Shown here in pieces: positions 1 through 7,035 of a stretch of 9,146 bases of DNA. Position 1 is the stretch's first letter. Every line of letters begins with the position of its first letter. The notes beneath the pieces were generated by a model. It did not search any database, had not been told where the DNA came from, and saw nothing but the letters and a program-made list of their open reading frames with translations. Source of the stretch: JBDTMC01 sp039934475 (GTDB lineage Bacteria; Acidobacteriota; Terriglobia; Bryobacterales; Bryobacteraceae); NCBI GenBank assembly GCA_039934475.1, contig JBDTMC010000315.1, forward strand, positions 1 through 9,146, read 5' to 3'. The position numbers and the translations under genes were made by a program.

Positions 1-212
1 ACTACACCCTCATCAATGCCATCTGTAGCGGCGAGGTATTGCGAGCAGACCAGACTATGCGCGACCACATTCGCTTCGGCGTGGAGGCGGTGGTGAGTGC
101 GGTACACGAGTTGGAGGGCACCATGGACCCGCAATGGCGTTTGAAGCGCGCGCCCAGACCTTACCGGCCCATCCAACCACCGTCCACAACAACGATTGAG
201 CCGCTGACATAG
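1..212 (+). CDS. GntR-family regulator, FCD domain, C-terminal fragment
   Basis: An open frame enters from the left edge (first full codon at base 3) and ends at TAG 210-212, giving about 69 residues. The first part reads YTLINAICSGEVLRADQTMR followed by DHIRFG. This matches the last helices of the FCD ligand-binding domain of FadR-type GntR regulators, where a (I/L)xxAIxxGD segment is followed by a MRxHI segment whose histidine is a usual metal ligand. After the domain comes a basic, proline-rich tail of about 30 residues. Such proteins are cytoplasmic DNA-binding repressors that respond to organic or sugar acids, which fits the neighbouring genes. The DNA-binding half lies outside the window, so the operator cannot be guessed. 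The 3' end overlaps the convergent kduD-like gene by 52 bases, which is long for a tail-to-tail pair. The family call rests on one motif region. Confidence 0.65.
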   Translation, partial: YTLINAICSGEVLRADQTMRDHIRFGVEAVVSAVHELEGTMDPQWRLKRAPRPYRPIQPPSTTTIEPLT

Positions 213-931
213 TCCGAAGCCGCTGAGGCGAGGAAGACCGTGACTCCAGCGAAGTCGCCCGGCTCGCCCCAACGATTGGCCGGGATGCGCGCCAGAATCT
301 GAGGATAGCGAACCGGATCATTGCGTAAAGCAGTAGTGTTGTCGGTGGCGATGTAGCCTGGCGCAATGGCATTCACCTGCACGCCTTTGCCCGCCCATTC
401 GTTGGCCAAAGCCTTAGTGAGTTGCCCGATGGCGCCCTTGCTGGCAGCGTAACCGGGAACGGTGATTCCGCCCTGGAACGTCAATAGCGACGCGGTGAAG
501 ATGATCTTGCCCACGCCGCGTTCCACCATTCGCTTGCCGATTTCGCGGCTGAGGACGAACTGTGAATTCAAGTTGATTTCGATGATCTGGTCCCAGTATT
601 CGTCTGGATGCTCCGCCGCTGGTTTCCTTAAAACGGTGCCGGCGTTGTTCACCAGGATGTCAACCACCGGGAAATCGGCCGTCACCTTGGCGATGAACTC
701 GTAGAGCGCGGCGCGGTTGGCGAAATCGCAGGCGTAGCCGTGGAACTGGCGGCCCAGTGCCTTCACCTCACGTTCCACGTCGCTGTCGTCAGCCTCCAGG
801 CTGCGGCTGGTGCCGATGATGTCCGCGCCGGCTTCCGCCAGTGCAAGCGCCATGGCCTTGCCGATGCCGCGCCTGCAGCCGGTGACCAGCGCGATTTTCC
901 CATCGAGTCGAAAGAGATCGAGTACGCTCAT
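161..931 (-). CDS. kduD: KduD-like short-chain dehydrogenase (2-deoxy-D-gluconate 3-dehydrogenase family)
   Basis: This is a 256-residue classical SDR of full length. The cofactor motif TGCRRGIG is at residues 17-24, NNAG at 95-98, and the catalytic tetrad appears as Asn120, Ser148, Tyr161 and Lys165 (YAASK). The stretches FQGGI, ANEWA, VNAIAPGY, RIPANRWG and the ending VDGGW are close to E. coli KduD as I remember it. KduD interconverts 2-keto-3-deoxygluconate and its 5-keto form in pectin and uronate breakdown, in the cytoplasm with NAD(H). Relatives of the same fold oxidise 2-keto-3-deoxy-L-fuconate or L-rhamnonate, so the substrate is not settled. The start is supported by AAAGGA (939-944, minus strand) seven bases upstream. 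That site overlaps the stop codon of the preceding dehydrogenase, which suggests coupled translation. No kduI isomerase or lyase is visible nearby. Confidence 0.85.
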   Translation of the reverse strand: MSVLDLFRLDGKIALVTGCRRGIGKAMALALAEAGADIIGTSRSLEADDSDVEREVKALGRQFHGYACDFANRAALYEFIAKVTADFPVVDILVNNAGTVLRKPAAEHPDEYWDQIIEINLNSQFVLSREIGKRMVERGVGKIIFTASLLTFQGGITVPGYAASKGAIGQLTKALANEWAGKGVQVNAIAPGYIATDNTTALRNDPVRYPQILARIPANRWGEPGDFAGVTVFLASAASDYVSGSIVVVDGGWMGR

Positions 932-943
932 CGTGATTTCCTT

Positions 944-1975
944 TTATGCCGGCGCTTCTTCGGAACAACGCATGAGGATCTTCATCATGTCGCCACCGCC
1001 CTGCAGTTTTTCCAGTGCGGGTTGCAGATCGTCGAGCGGCCAAACAGCCGAGATGATGGCGTCGAGCGGAAGGGATCCGGCAGCCGCCAGCGCGATGGCT
1101 TTTTCAAAGTCCTGCGGCTCGTACACGCGCGCGCCGGTGAACTGCAGTTCGCGCCAGAACGCGCGGAAGAGATCGATCTTCGGCGGTTGGCTAAAGATCG
1201 CAACAATGACTATCCGGCCGCGCGTCCGGGGAAGTTTGGTCATCATCTCCGCGCCGGCCTGTGAGCCGGAGACTTCGAAGACCACGTCAGCGCCGGCCGT
1301 TCCCGTGGCATCGTTCACCAGGGTCACCACATCCGTCTCCAGTGGATTCACCGCTTCCAAACCAAGGCTGCGCGCCAGTTCCAACCGGTGCGGATTGATC
1401 TCAGTCAGCAGCACTCGTGCACCCTCGGCACGGCATACCAACGCGATAAGGATGCCGATGGGTCCGCCACCCTGCACCACCACATATTCGCCGCTCTGCA
1501 CGTTGCCCAGGCGCACATCGTGGCACGCCACGGCGATCGGTTCCACCATCGCCGCGTGCTTCATCGAAAGGCCTTCCGGCAGATGATGCAGCGTGTGAGC
1601 GGGCACGGTCCACAGGGCCTGCAAAGCGCCCGGGGCATCAATGCCGATGAATTTCAACTTTTGGCAAATATGGCTATGGCCGCGTTTGCACGCCGGGCAG
1701 GCGCCGCACGGGTCCAACGGGCGAACCGTCACGCGGTCGCCGGCTCGGAAGCCGTCCACGCCCTCGCCCGTATTCACAATCACGCCCGACATCTCATGCC
1801 CTAGCACCTGCGGAAACGTCACGCGATGATCCATCACACCGTGGTAGCAATGTAGATCGGTACCGCAGATGCCGCAGTAGGAAACACTGATCTGGACTTG
1901 GCCGGGTCCGGCCGCAATGGGCACGCATTCGCCTACGCGAATGCCTCGCTGGCCCTCATAGAAAGCTGCTTTCAT
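944..1975 (-). CDS. Zinc-dependent medium-chain alcohol/polyol dehydrogenase
   Basis: This is a 343-residue enzyme of the sorbitol/threonine dehydrogenase branch of the MDR superfamily. The expected catalytic zinc ligands are present: Cys37 in CGICGTD, His60-Glu61 in GHE and Glu145 in VEP. The four structural-zinc cysteines are intact at 90, 93, 96 and 104. The Rossmann motif GGGPIG is at 169-174. The acidic residue in VLLTEINPHRL suggests NAD rather than NADP. It probably oxidises a secondary hydroxyl of a sugar, sugar acid or polyol in the cytoplasm, but the exact substrate cannot be read from sequence. It is the first gene of a minus-strand pair with the KduD-like SDR, 12 bases apart, and is divergent from the lactonase-like gene. 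No clear Shine-Dalgarno sequence precedes the ATG. A LacI-type operator candidate lies about 28 bases upstream of its start. Confidence 0.88.
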   Translation of the reverse strand: MKAAFYEGQRGIRVGECVPIAAGPGQVQISVSYCGICGTDLHCYHGVMDHRVTFPQVLGHEMSGVIVNTGEGVDGFRAGDRVTVRPLDPCGACPACKRGHSHICQKLKFIGIDAPGALQALWTVPAHTLHHLPEGLSMKHAAMVEPIAVACHDVRLGNVQSGEYVVVQGGGPIGILIALVCRAEGARVLLTEINPHRLELARSLGLEAVNPLETDVVTLVNDATGTAGADVVFEVSGSQAGAEMMTKLPRTRGRIVIVAIFSQPPKIDLFRAFWRELQFTGARVYEPQDFEKAIALAAAGSLPLDAIISAVWPLDDLQPALEKLQGGGDMMKILMRCSEEAPA

Positions 1976-2002
1976 AATGGCTACGGTATCACGATAGGAT
2001 AG

Positions 2003-2014
2003 GTAAACGATTAC
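2003..2014. promoter_or_regulatory. Candidate LacI-family operator in divergent intergenic region
   Basis: The sequence GTAAACGATTAC is a 12-base near-palindrome with a central CG. Five of its six base pairs are symmetric; only the A/A pair flanking the CG is not. Even-length palindromes centred on CG are typical of LacI/GalR-family operators. It lies in the 53-base gap between two divergent catabolic genes, so one bound repressor could control both. A LacI-family gene lies about 3 kb away in the window. No convincing -35/-10 pair is seen around it. A near-palindrome of this quality can occur by chance, so this is a candidate only. Confidence 0.35.
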
Positions 2015-2028
2015 GGAACAGGAGCCCC

Positions 2029-2865
2029 ATGGCCTATAAGATCGACGCGCATCACCATCTTTGGAAGTACGGGCCGGACTACGGCTGGATCAGCGATTCG
2101 ATGGGTGTGATTAAACGCGATTTTCTACCGCCCGATTTGAAGAAAGAGATCGACGGGGCTGGCATCGACGGTGTGGTGACGGTGCAGGCGCGCCAGACGC
2201 TGGAAGAGACGCGCTGGCTGCTGGAACTGGCCAAGGCCAACGCGTTCATGAAGGGCGTGGTGGGTTGGGCCCCGCTGGCCGATCCGCACATCGATAGCAT
2301 CCTGGTGCCAATCGCCGCCGAGCCGAAATTGAAAGGCCTCCGTCATGTGGTGCACGACGAACCTGATGACCGCTTCATTCTCGGCACCGATTTTAATCGC
2401 GGGGTGACGGCCATGCTGCGCACCGGTCTGGTCTACGACATTCTCATTTTTGAGCGCCACTTGCCGCACGCCATTGAGTTCGTCGATCGTCATCCGCGCC
2501 AGGTTTTCGTGCTCGACCACATCGCGAAGCCGAAGATCAAAGAGCACTTGCTGGAACCGTGGCGCAAGAACATGAAGGAACTGGCGCGGCGTCCGCATGT
2601 GTACTGCAAGCTATCGGGCATGGTGACGGAAGCCGATCACGCGGCTTGGACGGGGGCGGATCTGAAGCCATACATTGAAACGGTGCTGGAGGCATTCGGC
2701 CCCAAGCGTTTGATGTTTGGGTCTGACTGGCCCGTCTGCCTGCTCGCCTCTGGGTACAAGCGATGGGTGGATACCGTAGCAAAGGCGACCGCGTCTCTAT
2801 CGGCAAGTGAGAAGACCCGGTTGTGGGGAGAGACAGCCGCGGAAGCGTATAAATTGGCGATGTAG
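2029..2865 (+). CDS. COG3618 amidohydrolase, probable sugar-acid lactonase
   Basis: This is a 278-residue cytoplasmic TIM-barrel hydrolase of the amidohydrolase-2 group (COG3618), which includes L-fuconolactonase and L-rhamnono-lactonase. Visible family motifs, in order, are DAHHHLW (6-12) with the N-terminal histidine metal-site motif, KGLRHVVHDEP (102-112), VLDHIAKP (161-168) with a conserved histidine, KLSG (194-197), and FGSDWPV (230-236) whose aspartate is the usual catalytic base. Members hydrolyse sugar 1,4-lactones to aldonic acids, though some act on other lactones such as 2-pyrone-4,6-dicarboxylate. The sugar-enzyme neighbours favour a sugar lactone. The start has AGGAG (2020-2024) four bases upstream. 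It is the first gene of a plus-strand run and is divergent from the zinc dehydrogenase. An oxidation-then-lactone-opening pair is a plausible reading but is an inference. Confidence 0.82.
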   Translation: MAYKIDAHHHLWKYGPDYGWISDSMGVIKRDFLPPDLKKEIDGAGIDGVVTVQARQTLEETRWLLELAKANAFMKGVVGWAPLADPHIDSILVPIAAEPKLKGLRHVVHDEPDDRFILGTDFNRGVTAMLRTGLVYDILIFERHLPHAIEFVDRHPRQVFVLDHIAKPKIKEHLLEPWRKNMKELARRPHVYCKLSGMVTEADHAAWTGADLKPYIETVLEAFGPKRLMFGSDWPVCLLASGYKRWVDTVAKATASLSASEKTRLWGETAAEAYKLAM

Positions 2866-2888
2866 CGGGCCGTGGGCCTCACAGTTCA

Positions 2889-3704
2889 ATGAGCAACAGA
2901 CTACCTTCGACGATGTTGACTGTTCTGGCGCTGGGTTGGTGTGCTGCGGCCGCGGGCGCCCCTTTGGCCGTTTACGCCATCAACGACGAATCCATCGCCC
3001 ACTTGCGGAAGACCTACAAGCTCACCGTGGTGGAAGTTGACGATCCCGTGTACAAGCGAAAGCAACGCTATGAGGGGTTTCTTCTCAGCGATGTGTTGAA
3101 AGAGCCGGGCTTCACCGGGCAGAGGGCGCCCGACTTGTATCTGCGCTTCCGCTGCAAAGACGGTTATCTTCCCATCATGCCGTTCGAGCGTGCTCAGGGA
3201 AGCAAAGCGCTAATCGCACTTCGCGACGTGAATGCGCCGGCCGGCAACGACTGGCAGACGCCCCCGGAGGGAACAGCGGCTTCCTCCCCCGCGCCCAGCT
3301 ATCTGGTCTGGGTGGCCCCTCCGGGCGATCCGGAGCAATACCCATGGCCTTATCAAATGGTGGCGATCGAGCTGGTCACTCCCGCGGATGCCCTCGGAGA
3401 TTCCGCTCCTGGTAGCTCGGTGGAGGCGCCCGGCTATGCCCCGTTCGTATTGCACTGTTTGAAATGCCACGCCATCAATGGCCTGGGGGGAACGATGGGA
3501 CCCGACCTGAATTTCCCGTGCAGTGTCACGGAGTACTGGAATCCTGGTTTCCTCAGCCGGTTCATCGTCAACCCGGCCAGCATCAGGGCGCAAACGAAAA
3601 TGCCGCCGTTTACTTCAGTGCCCGAGAAAGAGATCCAAAGCATCGTCGGTTATTTGCAGTATATGGCAGGTCACAAGAAATCCGGCGGCGCATGCGCTCC
3701 GTGA
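2889..3704 (+). CDS. Exported SUOX-like domain fused to cytochrome c
   Basis: This is a 271-residue exported protein. Residues 1 to about 24 form a Sec-type signal peptide (hydrophobic MLTVLALGW, then an alanine-rich cleavage region). Residues about 40-165 resemble the molybdopterin-binding fold of the SUOX type, with RYEGFLLSDVL, FRCKDGYLPIMP and YPWPYQMVAIEL. I see no proof that a cofactor is bound. Residues about 180-262 form a class I cytochrome c domain with the haem motif CLKCH (190-194) and a likely axial Met238 in TKMPPF. The protein should pass electrons in the periplasm. The gene begins 23 bases after the lactonase-like gene, so co-transcription is possible, although no strong ribosome binding site is seen. 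An alternative start at Met9 would still leave a signal peptide. Its link to sugar oxidation is unknown; it may serve a periplasmic dehydrogenase encoded elsewhere. Confidence 0.8.
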   Translation: MSNRLPSTMLTVLALGWCAAAAGAPLAVYAINDESIAHLRKTYKLTVVEVDDPVYKRKQRYEGFLLSDVLKEPGFTGQRAPDLYLRFRCKDGYLPIMPFERAQGSKALIALRDVNAPAGNDWQTPPEGTAASSPAPSYLVWVAPPGDPEQYPWPYQMVAIELVTPADALGDSAPGSSVEAPGYAPFVLHCLKCHAINGLGGTMGPDLNFPCSVTEYWNPGFLSRFIVNPASIRAQTKMPPFTSVPEKEIQSIVGYLQYMAGHKKSGGACAP

Positions 3705-3719
3705 ACCATCACATTAGAC

Positions 3720-3727
3720 AAACGTTT
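3720..3727. promoter_or_regulatory. Short CG-centred palindrome in gap before DUF2911 gene
   Basis: AAACGTTT is a perfect 8-base palindrome inside the 49-base gap between the cytochrome gene and the DUF2911 gene. Its half AAACG is shared with the candidate operator at 2003-2014, and CAAACGT also occurs at 5926-5932 in front of the zinc dehydrogenase. It could be a weak LacI-family site. Palindromes of this length are common by chance, so the call is tentative. Confidence 0.15.
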
Positions 3728-3753
3728 CGCCGGAAGGCGCGTCTGATGCGGGT

Positions 3754-4890
3754 ATGCGTACCCTGCTTCACACCTGTCTTTCGCTTTCGCTTACCGGCGC
3801 GGCTTGTGCCCAATATCCCGGCCTGACCCTTCCACCCAGCGGCAGCAATCAAAAGGCCGCCGTCACTCAGTTTATCGGCCCTGTGAAAGTTACTATCGAG
3901 TACTCCGGACCCGCTGTTCATGGGCCCAACGGCAAGGATCGGCGCGGACAAATCTGGGGTAAGCTTGTGCCGTACGGACTTACCAATCTCGGCTTCGGCA
4001 ACGGGAAGCCTGGGCCGTGGCGCGCCGGCGCGAACGAGAACACAGTGTTTGAGGTTTCGCACGCGGTGTTGATTGAAGGCAAGCCTCTCGCCGCCGGACG
4101 CTACGGCCTGCACATGATCGTCGATCCAGAGGAATGGACGCTGATCCTCTCTAAGAACTCCACAGCATGGGGCAGTTTCTTCTATGAGGATTCCGAGGAC
4201 GCTCTGCGCGTCAAGGTGAAACCGCACAAACACGAGTACCGCGAATGGCTCACGTATGAGTTCACGGAGCGGAAGCCCACGTCGGCCATCGCCGAGTTGC
4301 AATGGGAGGAGATTGCCGTGCCGTGGAACATCAAGGTGGAAGACGCCAACCAGATCTACATCTCGAACCTCAAGCATGAATTAACATCCGTCCCTGGTTT
4401 CTCGTGGCAAGGGTTCGATGCCGCGGCACAATTCACTGTCCAGTCAAACAGCAATCTTGAGGATGGTTTGAAGTGGGCGGAGACCGCGATTACGAATCCG
4501 AATGTCGGCGAAGCCAACTTCCAGACCTTGGGAACCAAGGCGCAAATCCTGGAGAAACTGGGGAGGACCGACGAAGCGAAGAAATCCATGGCCACCGCGC
4601 TCCGCAGCCCGACGGCATCGATTCTTCAAATTCACCAATATGGGCGCCAGTTGATCATCGCCGGCAAAAAGCAGGAAGCCTTGGAAGTGTTTCAGCTGAA
4701 CGCGGAACGCAATGGCGACGCATGGCCGGTTCACGTCGGCCTGGCGCGAGGATATGCGGCCAACGGTGACCTGGCAAAGGCGCTGGAACACGCGCGCAAG
4801 GCCGCCGCGCAGGCTCCCGATGATGTGAACAAGAAGAATCTGGAAGCGATGGTGAAATCGCTTGAAGCCGGAAAGCCTTACGACAATTGA
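3754..4890 (+). CDS. Exported DUF2911 protein with C-terminal TPR repeats
   Basis: This is a 378-residue protein with a signal peptide at residues 1 to about 19 (cleavage near ACA-Q). A DUF2911 domain follows at about 30-190. Its signature segments include SGPAVHGPNGKDRRGQIWGK (51-70), PWRAGANENT (88-97) and the following LAAGRYGLHMI (112-122). The last part (about 235-372) is helical with TPR-like pairs, such as AQILEKLGRTDEAKK and ARGYAANGDLAKALEHARKA. The biochemical role of DUF2911 is not known to me; such proteins are frequent in Acidobacteriota and Bacteroidota and are expected to be periplasmic or outside the cell. The ATG is the only in-frame start that keeps the signal peptide. A GGAAGG lies 16 bases upstream, rather far. 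The gene's last 13 bases overlap the convergent LacI-family gene. Confidence 0.82.
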   Translation: MRTLLHTCLSLSLTGAACAQYPGLTLPPSGSNQKAAVTQFIGPVKVTIEYSGPAVHGPNGKDRRGQIWGKLVPYGLTNLGFGNGKPGPWRAGANENTVFEVSHAVLIEGKPLAAGRYGLHMIVDPEEWTLILSKNSTAWGSFFYEDSEDALRVKVKPHKHEYREWLTYEFTERKPTSAIAELQWEEIAVPWNIKVEDANQIYISNLKHELTSVPGFSWQGFDAAAQFTVQSNSNLEDGLKWAETAITNPNVGEANFQTLGTKAQILEKLGRTDEAKKSMATALRSPTASILQIHQYGRQLIIAGKKQEALEVFQLNAERNGDAWPVHVGLARGYAANGDLAKALEHARKAAAQAPDDVNKKNLEAMVKSLEAGKPYDN

Positions 4891-5903
4891 ACCGGCCGTA
4901 CGGTGGATTCGCGAACAACCAGTTTCGGCTCCAGAATGATCTTCCGCGGCGCTAGGGGCGACTTCGATTCGATGGCCTTCAATGCCAGCTTGGCAGCACG
5001 CTCACCCATCTCGTCGCTCGATTGATCGATGGTGGAAAGCGGAACGCGCAACTGGTCTGAGTATCGCAAGTTGCCCGCGCCAATCACCGCGATGTCTTCG
5101 GGAATTCGCAGCCCGGCTTCCAGAATCGCCTTCATGGCTCCCATGGCGGTGGGGTCGTTGAAACAGAATACCGCGTCGGGTTGCGGACTGGCCGTCAGCA
5201 ACTGGCGCATCGCATTGTAACCGCTGACGTCGCCGCTGGCATCGGTGGAGCGCCCCTCCACCACATACTCAGGTGGCGTTACCATCCCCGATTCGACCAA
5301 TGCCCGATGGTAGCCGTCGAGGCGACCTAAACCATTACTCAGATCGCGCCCGCGAATGTGGGCAATCCGCTTCCGGCCGATGTCGATCAGATGTTTTGTG
5401 GCGACGTATCCGATCTCGTCGTCGTCCACACCCACGTAGTTGATCTTCAGCGACGGGAATCGCCGGTCAATGAGAATGAGCGGTGTCCTTTGCCCCTCCA
5501 TGCGTTCGAAAACATCGGGCGTGGAGCGCGTGGATGCGACGATCAAGGCGTCAACCTGGCGCGCAAGCAGGTGCTCGATCTCTTGCCGCTCCAAGTCCGT
5601 ATCCTCCTCCGCCGAGGCAATGATGAGGCTATAACCCTTAGGACGAATCCTCCTCACGATGCCTTTCGCCACTTGAGCAAAGAACGGATGCACTAAGTCC
5701 GGCACTACCAGGCCTATCGTGTAGGTGCGGCCGGTGACCAGGGAACGTGCGGCCAGGTTTGGCTGGTAGTTCAGCTCCTTGATGCGTTTCAGCACCCGCT
5801 CGCGAGTCTCCGCACCGATATCTGTATGGTTCCTAAGAACCTTCGATACCGTCACTACGGAGACATTCAAGTCCCGCGCGATGTCTTTCATCCTGACGGG
5901 CAT
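4878..5903 (-). CDS. LacI/GalR-family transcriptional regulator
   Basis: This is a 341-residue regulator of full length. The helix-turn-helix is at residues 5-28 (MKDIARDLNVSVVTVSKVLR), followed by the hinge helix NLAARSL (49-55) that inserts into the operator minor groove, and a periplasmic-binding-type sugar domain (62-338). The FNDPTAMGA segment (248-256) carries the usual ligand-contacting aspartate. Where most family members have GFDD, this one has VIGAGNLRYSDQLRVPLST (273-291). It probably represses the divergent dehydrogenase-kinase-pdxA2 operon in the absence of an acid-sugar inducer, and may also act at the CG-centred near-palindrome at 2003-2014. Both roles are inferred from position. 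Translation could start at Met5, but the first ATG sits at an ideal distance from a perfect -10 box. The 3' end overlaps the DUF2911 gene by 13 bases. Confidence 0.92.
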   Translation of the reverse strand: MPVRMKDIARDLNVSVVTVSKVLRNHTDIGAETRERVLKRIKELNYQPNLAARSLVTGRTYTIGLVVPDLVHPFFAQVAKGIVRRIRPKGYSLIIASAEEDTDLERQEIEHLLARQVDALIVASTRSTPDVFERMEGQRTPLILIDRRFPSLKINYVGVDDDEIGYVATKHLIDIGRKRIAHIRGRDLSNGLGRLDGYHRALVESGMVTPPEYVVEGRSTDASGDVSGYNAMRQLLTASPQPDAVFCFNDPTAMGAMKAILEAGLRIPEDIAVIGAGNLRYSDQLRVPLSTIDQSSDEMGERAAKLALKAIESKSPLAPRKIILEPKLVVRESTVRPVQLS

Positions 5904-5904
5904 A

Positions 5905-5919
5905 AGCTAGATTATAGCT
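5905..5919. repeat. Inverted repeat over the lacI -10 region
   Basis: AGCTA-GATTA-TAGCT forms an inverted repeat with 5-base arms and a 5-base spacer. It covers the TATAAT box of the regulator gene, so a protein bound here would block its transcription. Autoregulation is a possible role. The arms are short and AT-containing, so chance is not excluded. Confidence 0.25.
5911..5916 (-). promoter_or_regulatory. Candidate -10 box for the LacI-family gene
   Basis: A perfect TATAAT reads on the minus strand, ending eight bases before the regulator's ATG. A start of transcription at the usual 6-8 bases downstream would fall at or next to that ATG, giving a leaderless message. No good -35 box is visible; TTCGTA, with a 15-base spacer, is the nearest. 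No Shine-Dalgarno sequence sits between the box and the ATG, which agrees with a leaderless mRNA. Confidence 0.4.
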
Positions 5920-5928
5920 ACCTCGCAA

Positions 5929-5974
5929 ACGTACGAAGGGGAAAACATGGCCCAGTCCACGTACGATAACATGG
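5929..5974. repeat. Composite direct repeat in the dehydrogenase promoter region
   Basis: ACGTACGA occurs at 5929-5936 and again at 5959-5966, 30 bases apart (about three helical turns). Each copy is followed by AACATGG, at 5944-5950 and 5968-5974. The two copies therefore differ by a 6-base change in spacing between the modules. They lie in the 95-base gap between the divergent LacI-family gene and the zinc dehydrogenase. They may be a pair of protein-binding sites or the trace of a small tandem duplication. Confidence 0.4.
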
Positions 5975-5998
5975 GATTCGAACTGGAGAGGGACTTTT

Positions 5999-6027
<29 letters not shown>
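5947..6027 (+). CDS. Possible small leader ORF overlapping the dehydrogenase start
   Basis: A 26-codon frame starts with MAQSTYDNMG at ATG 5947 and stops at TAA 6025-6027. It is preceded by a strong Shine-Dalgarno-like AGGGGA (5937-5942 region) at about five bases. It overlaps the first 29 bases of the dehydrogenase gene in a different frame, so ribosomes translating it would pass over that gene's ribosome binding site and start. It could be a regulatory leader peptide, or only a chance ORF in a purine-rich leader. The peptide resembles nothing I know. Confidence 0.22.
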
Positions 6028-7030
<1,003 letters not shown>

Positions 7031-7035
7031 GGCGT

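Noticed and set aside
740..1264. Plus-strand frame of 174 codons
   Set aside because: It is the complement of the SDR start and the zinc dehydrogenase end, both of which carry intact family motifs on the minus strand.
3709..4377. Long minus-strand frame of 222 codons
   Set aside because: It lies wholly opposite the DUF2911 gene, has no recognisable domain or ribosome binding site, and the plus-strand frame has a clear signal peptide and family motifs.
4878..4910. Bidirectional terminator at the DUF2911/LacI junction
   Set aside because: The genes overlap here and I see only the palindrome CCGTACGG inside coding DNA, with no stem plus T run.
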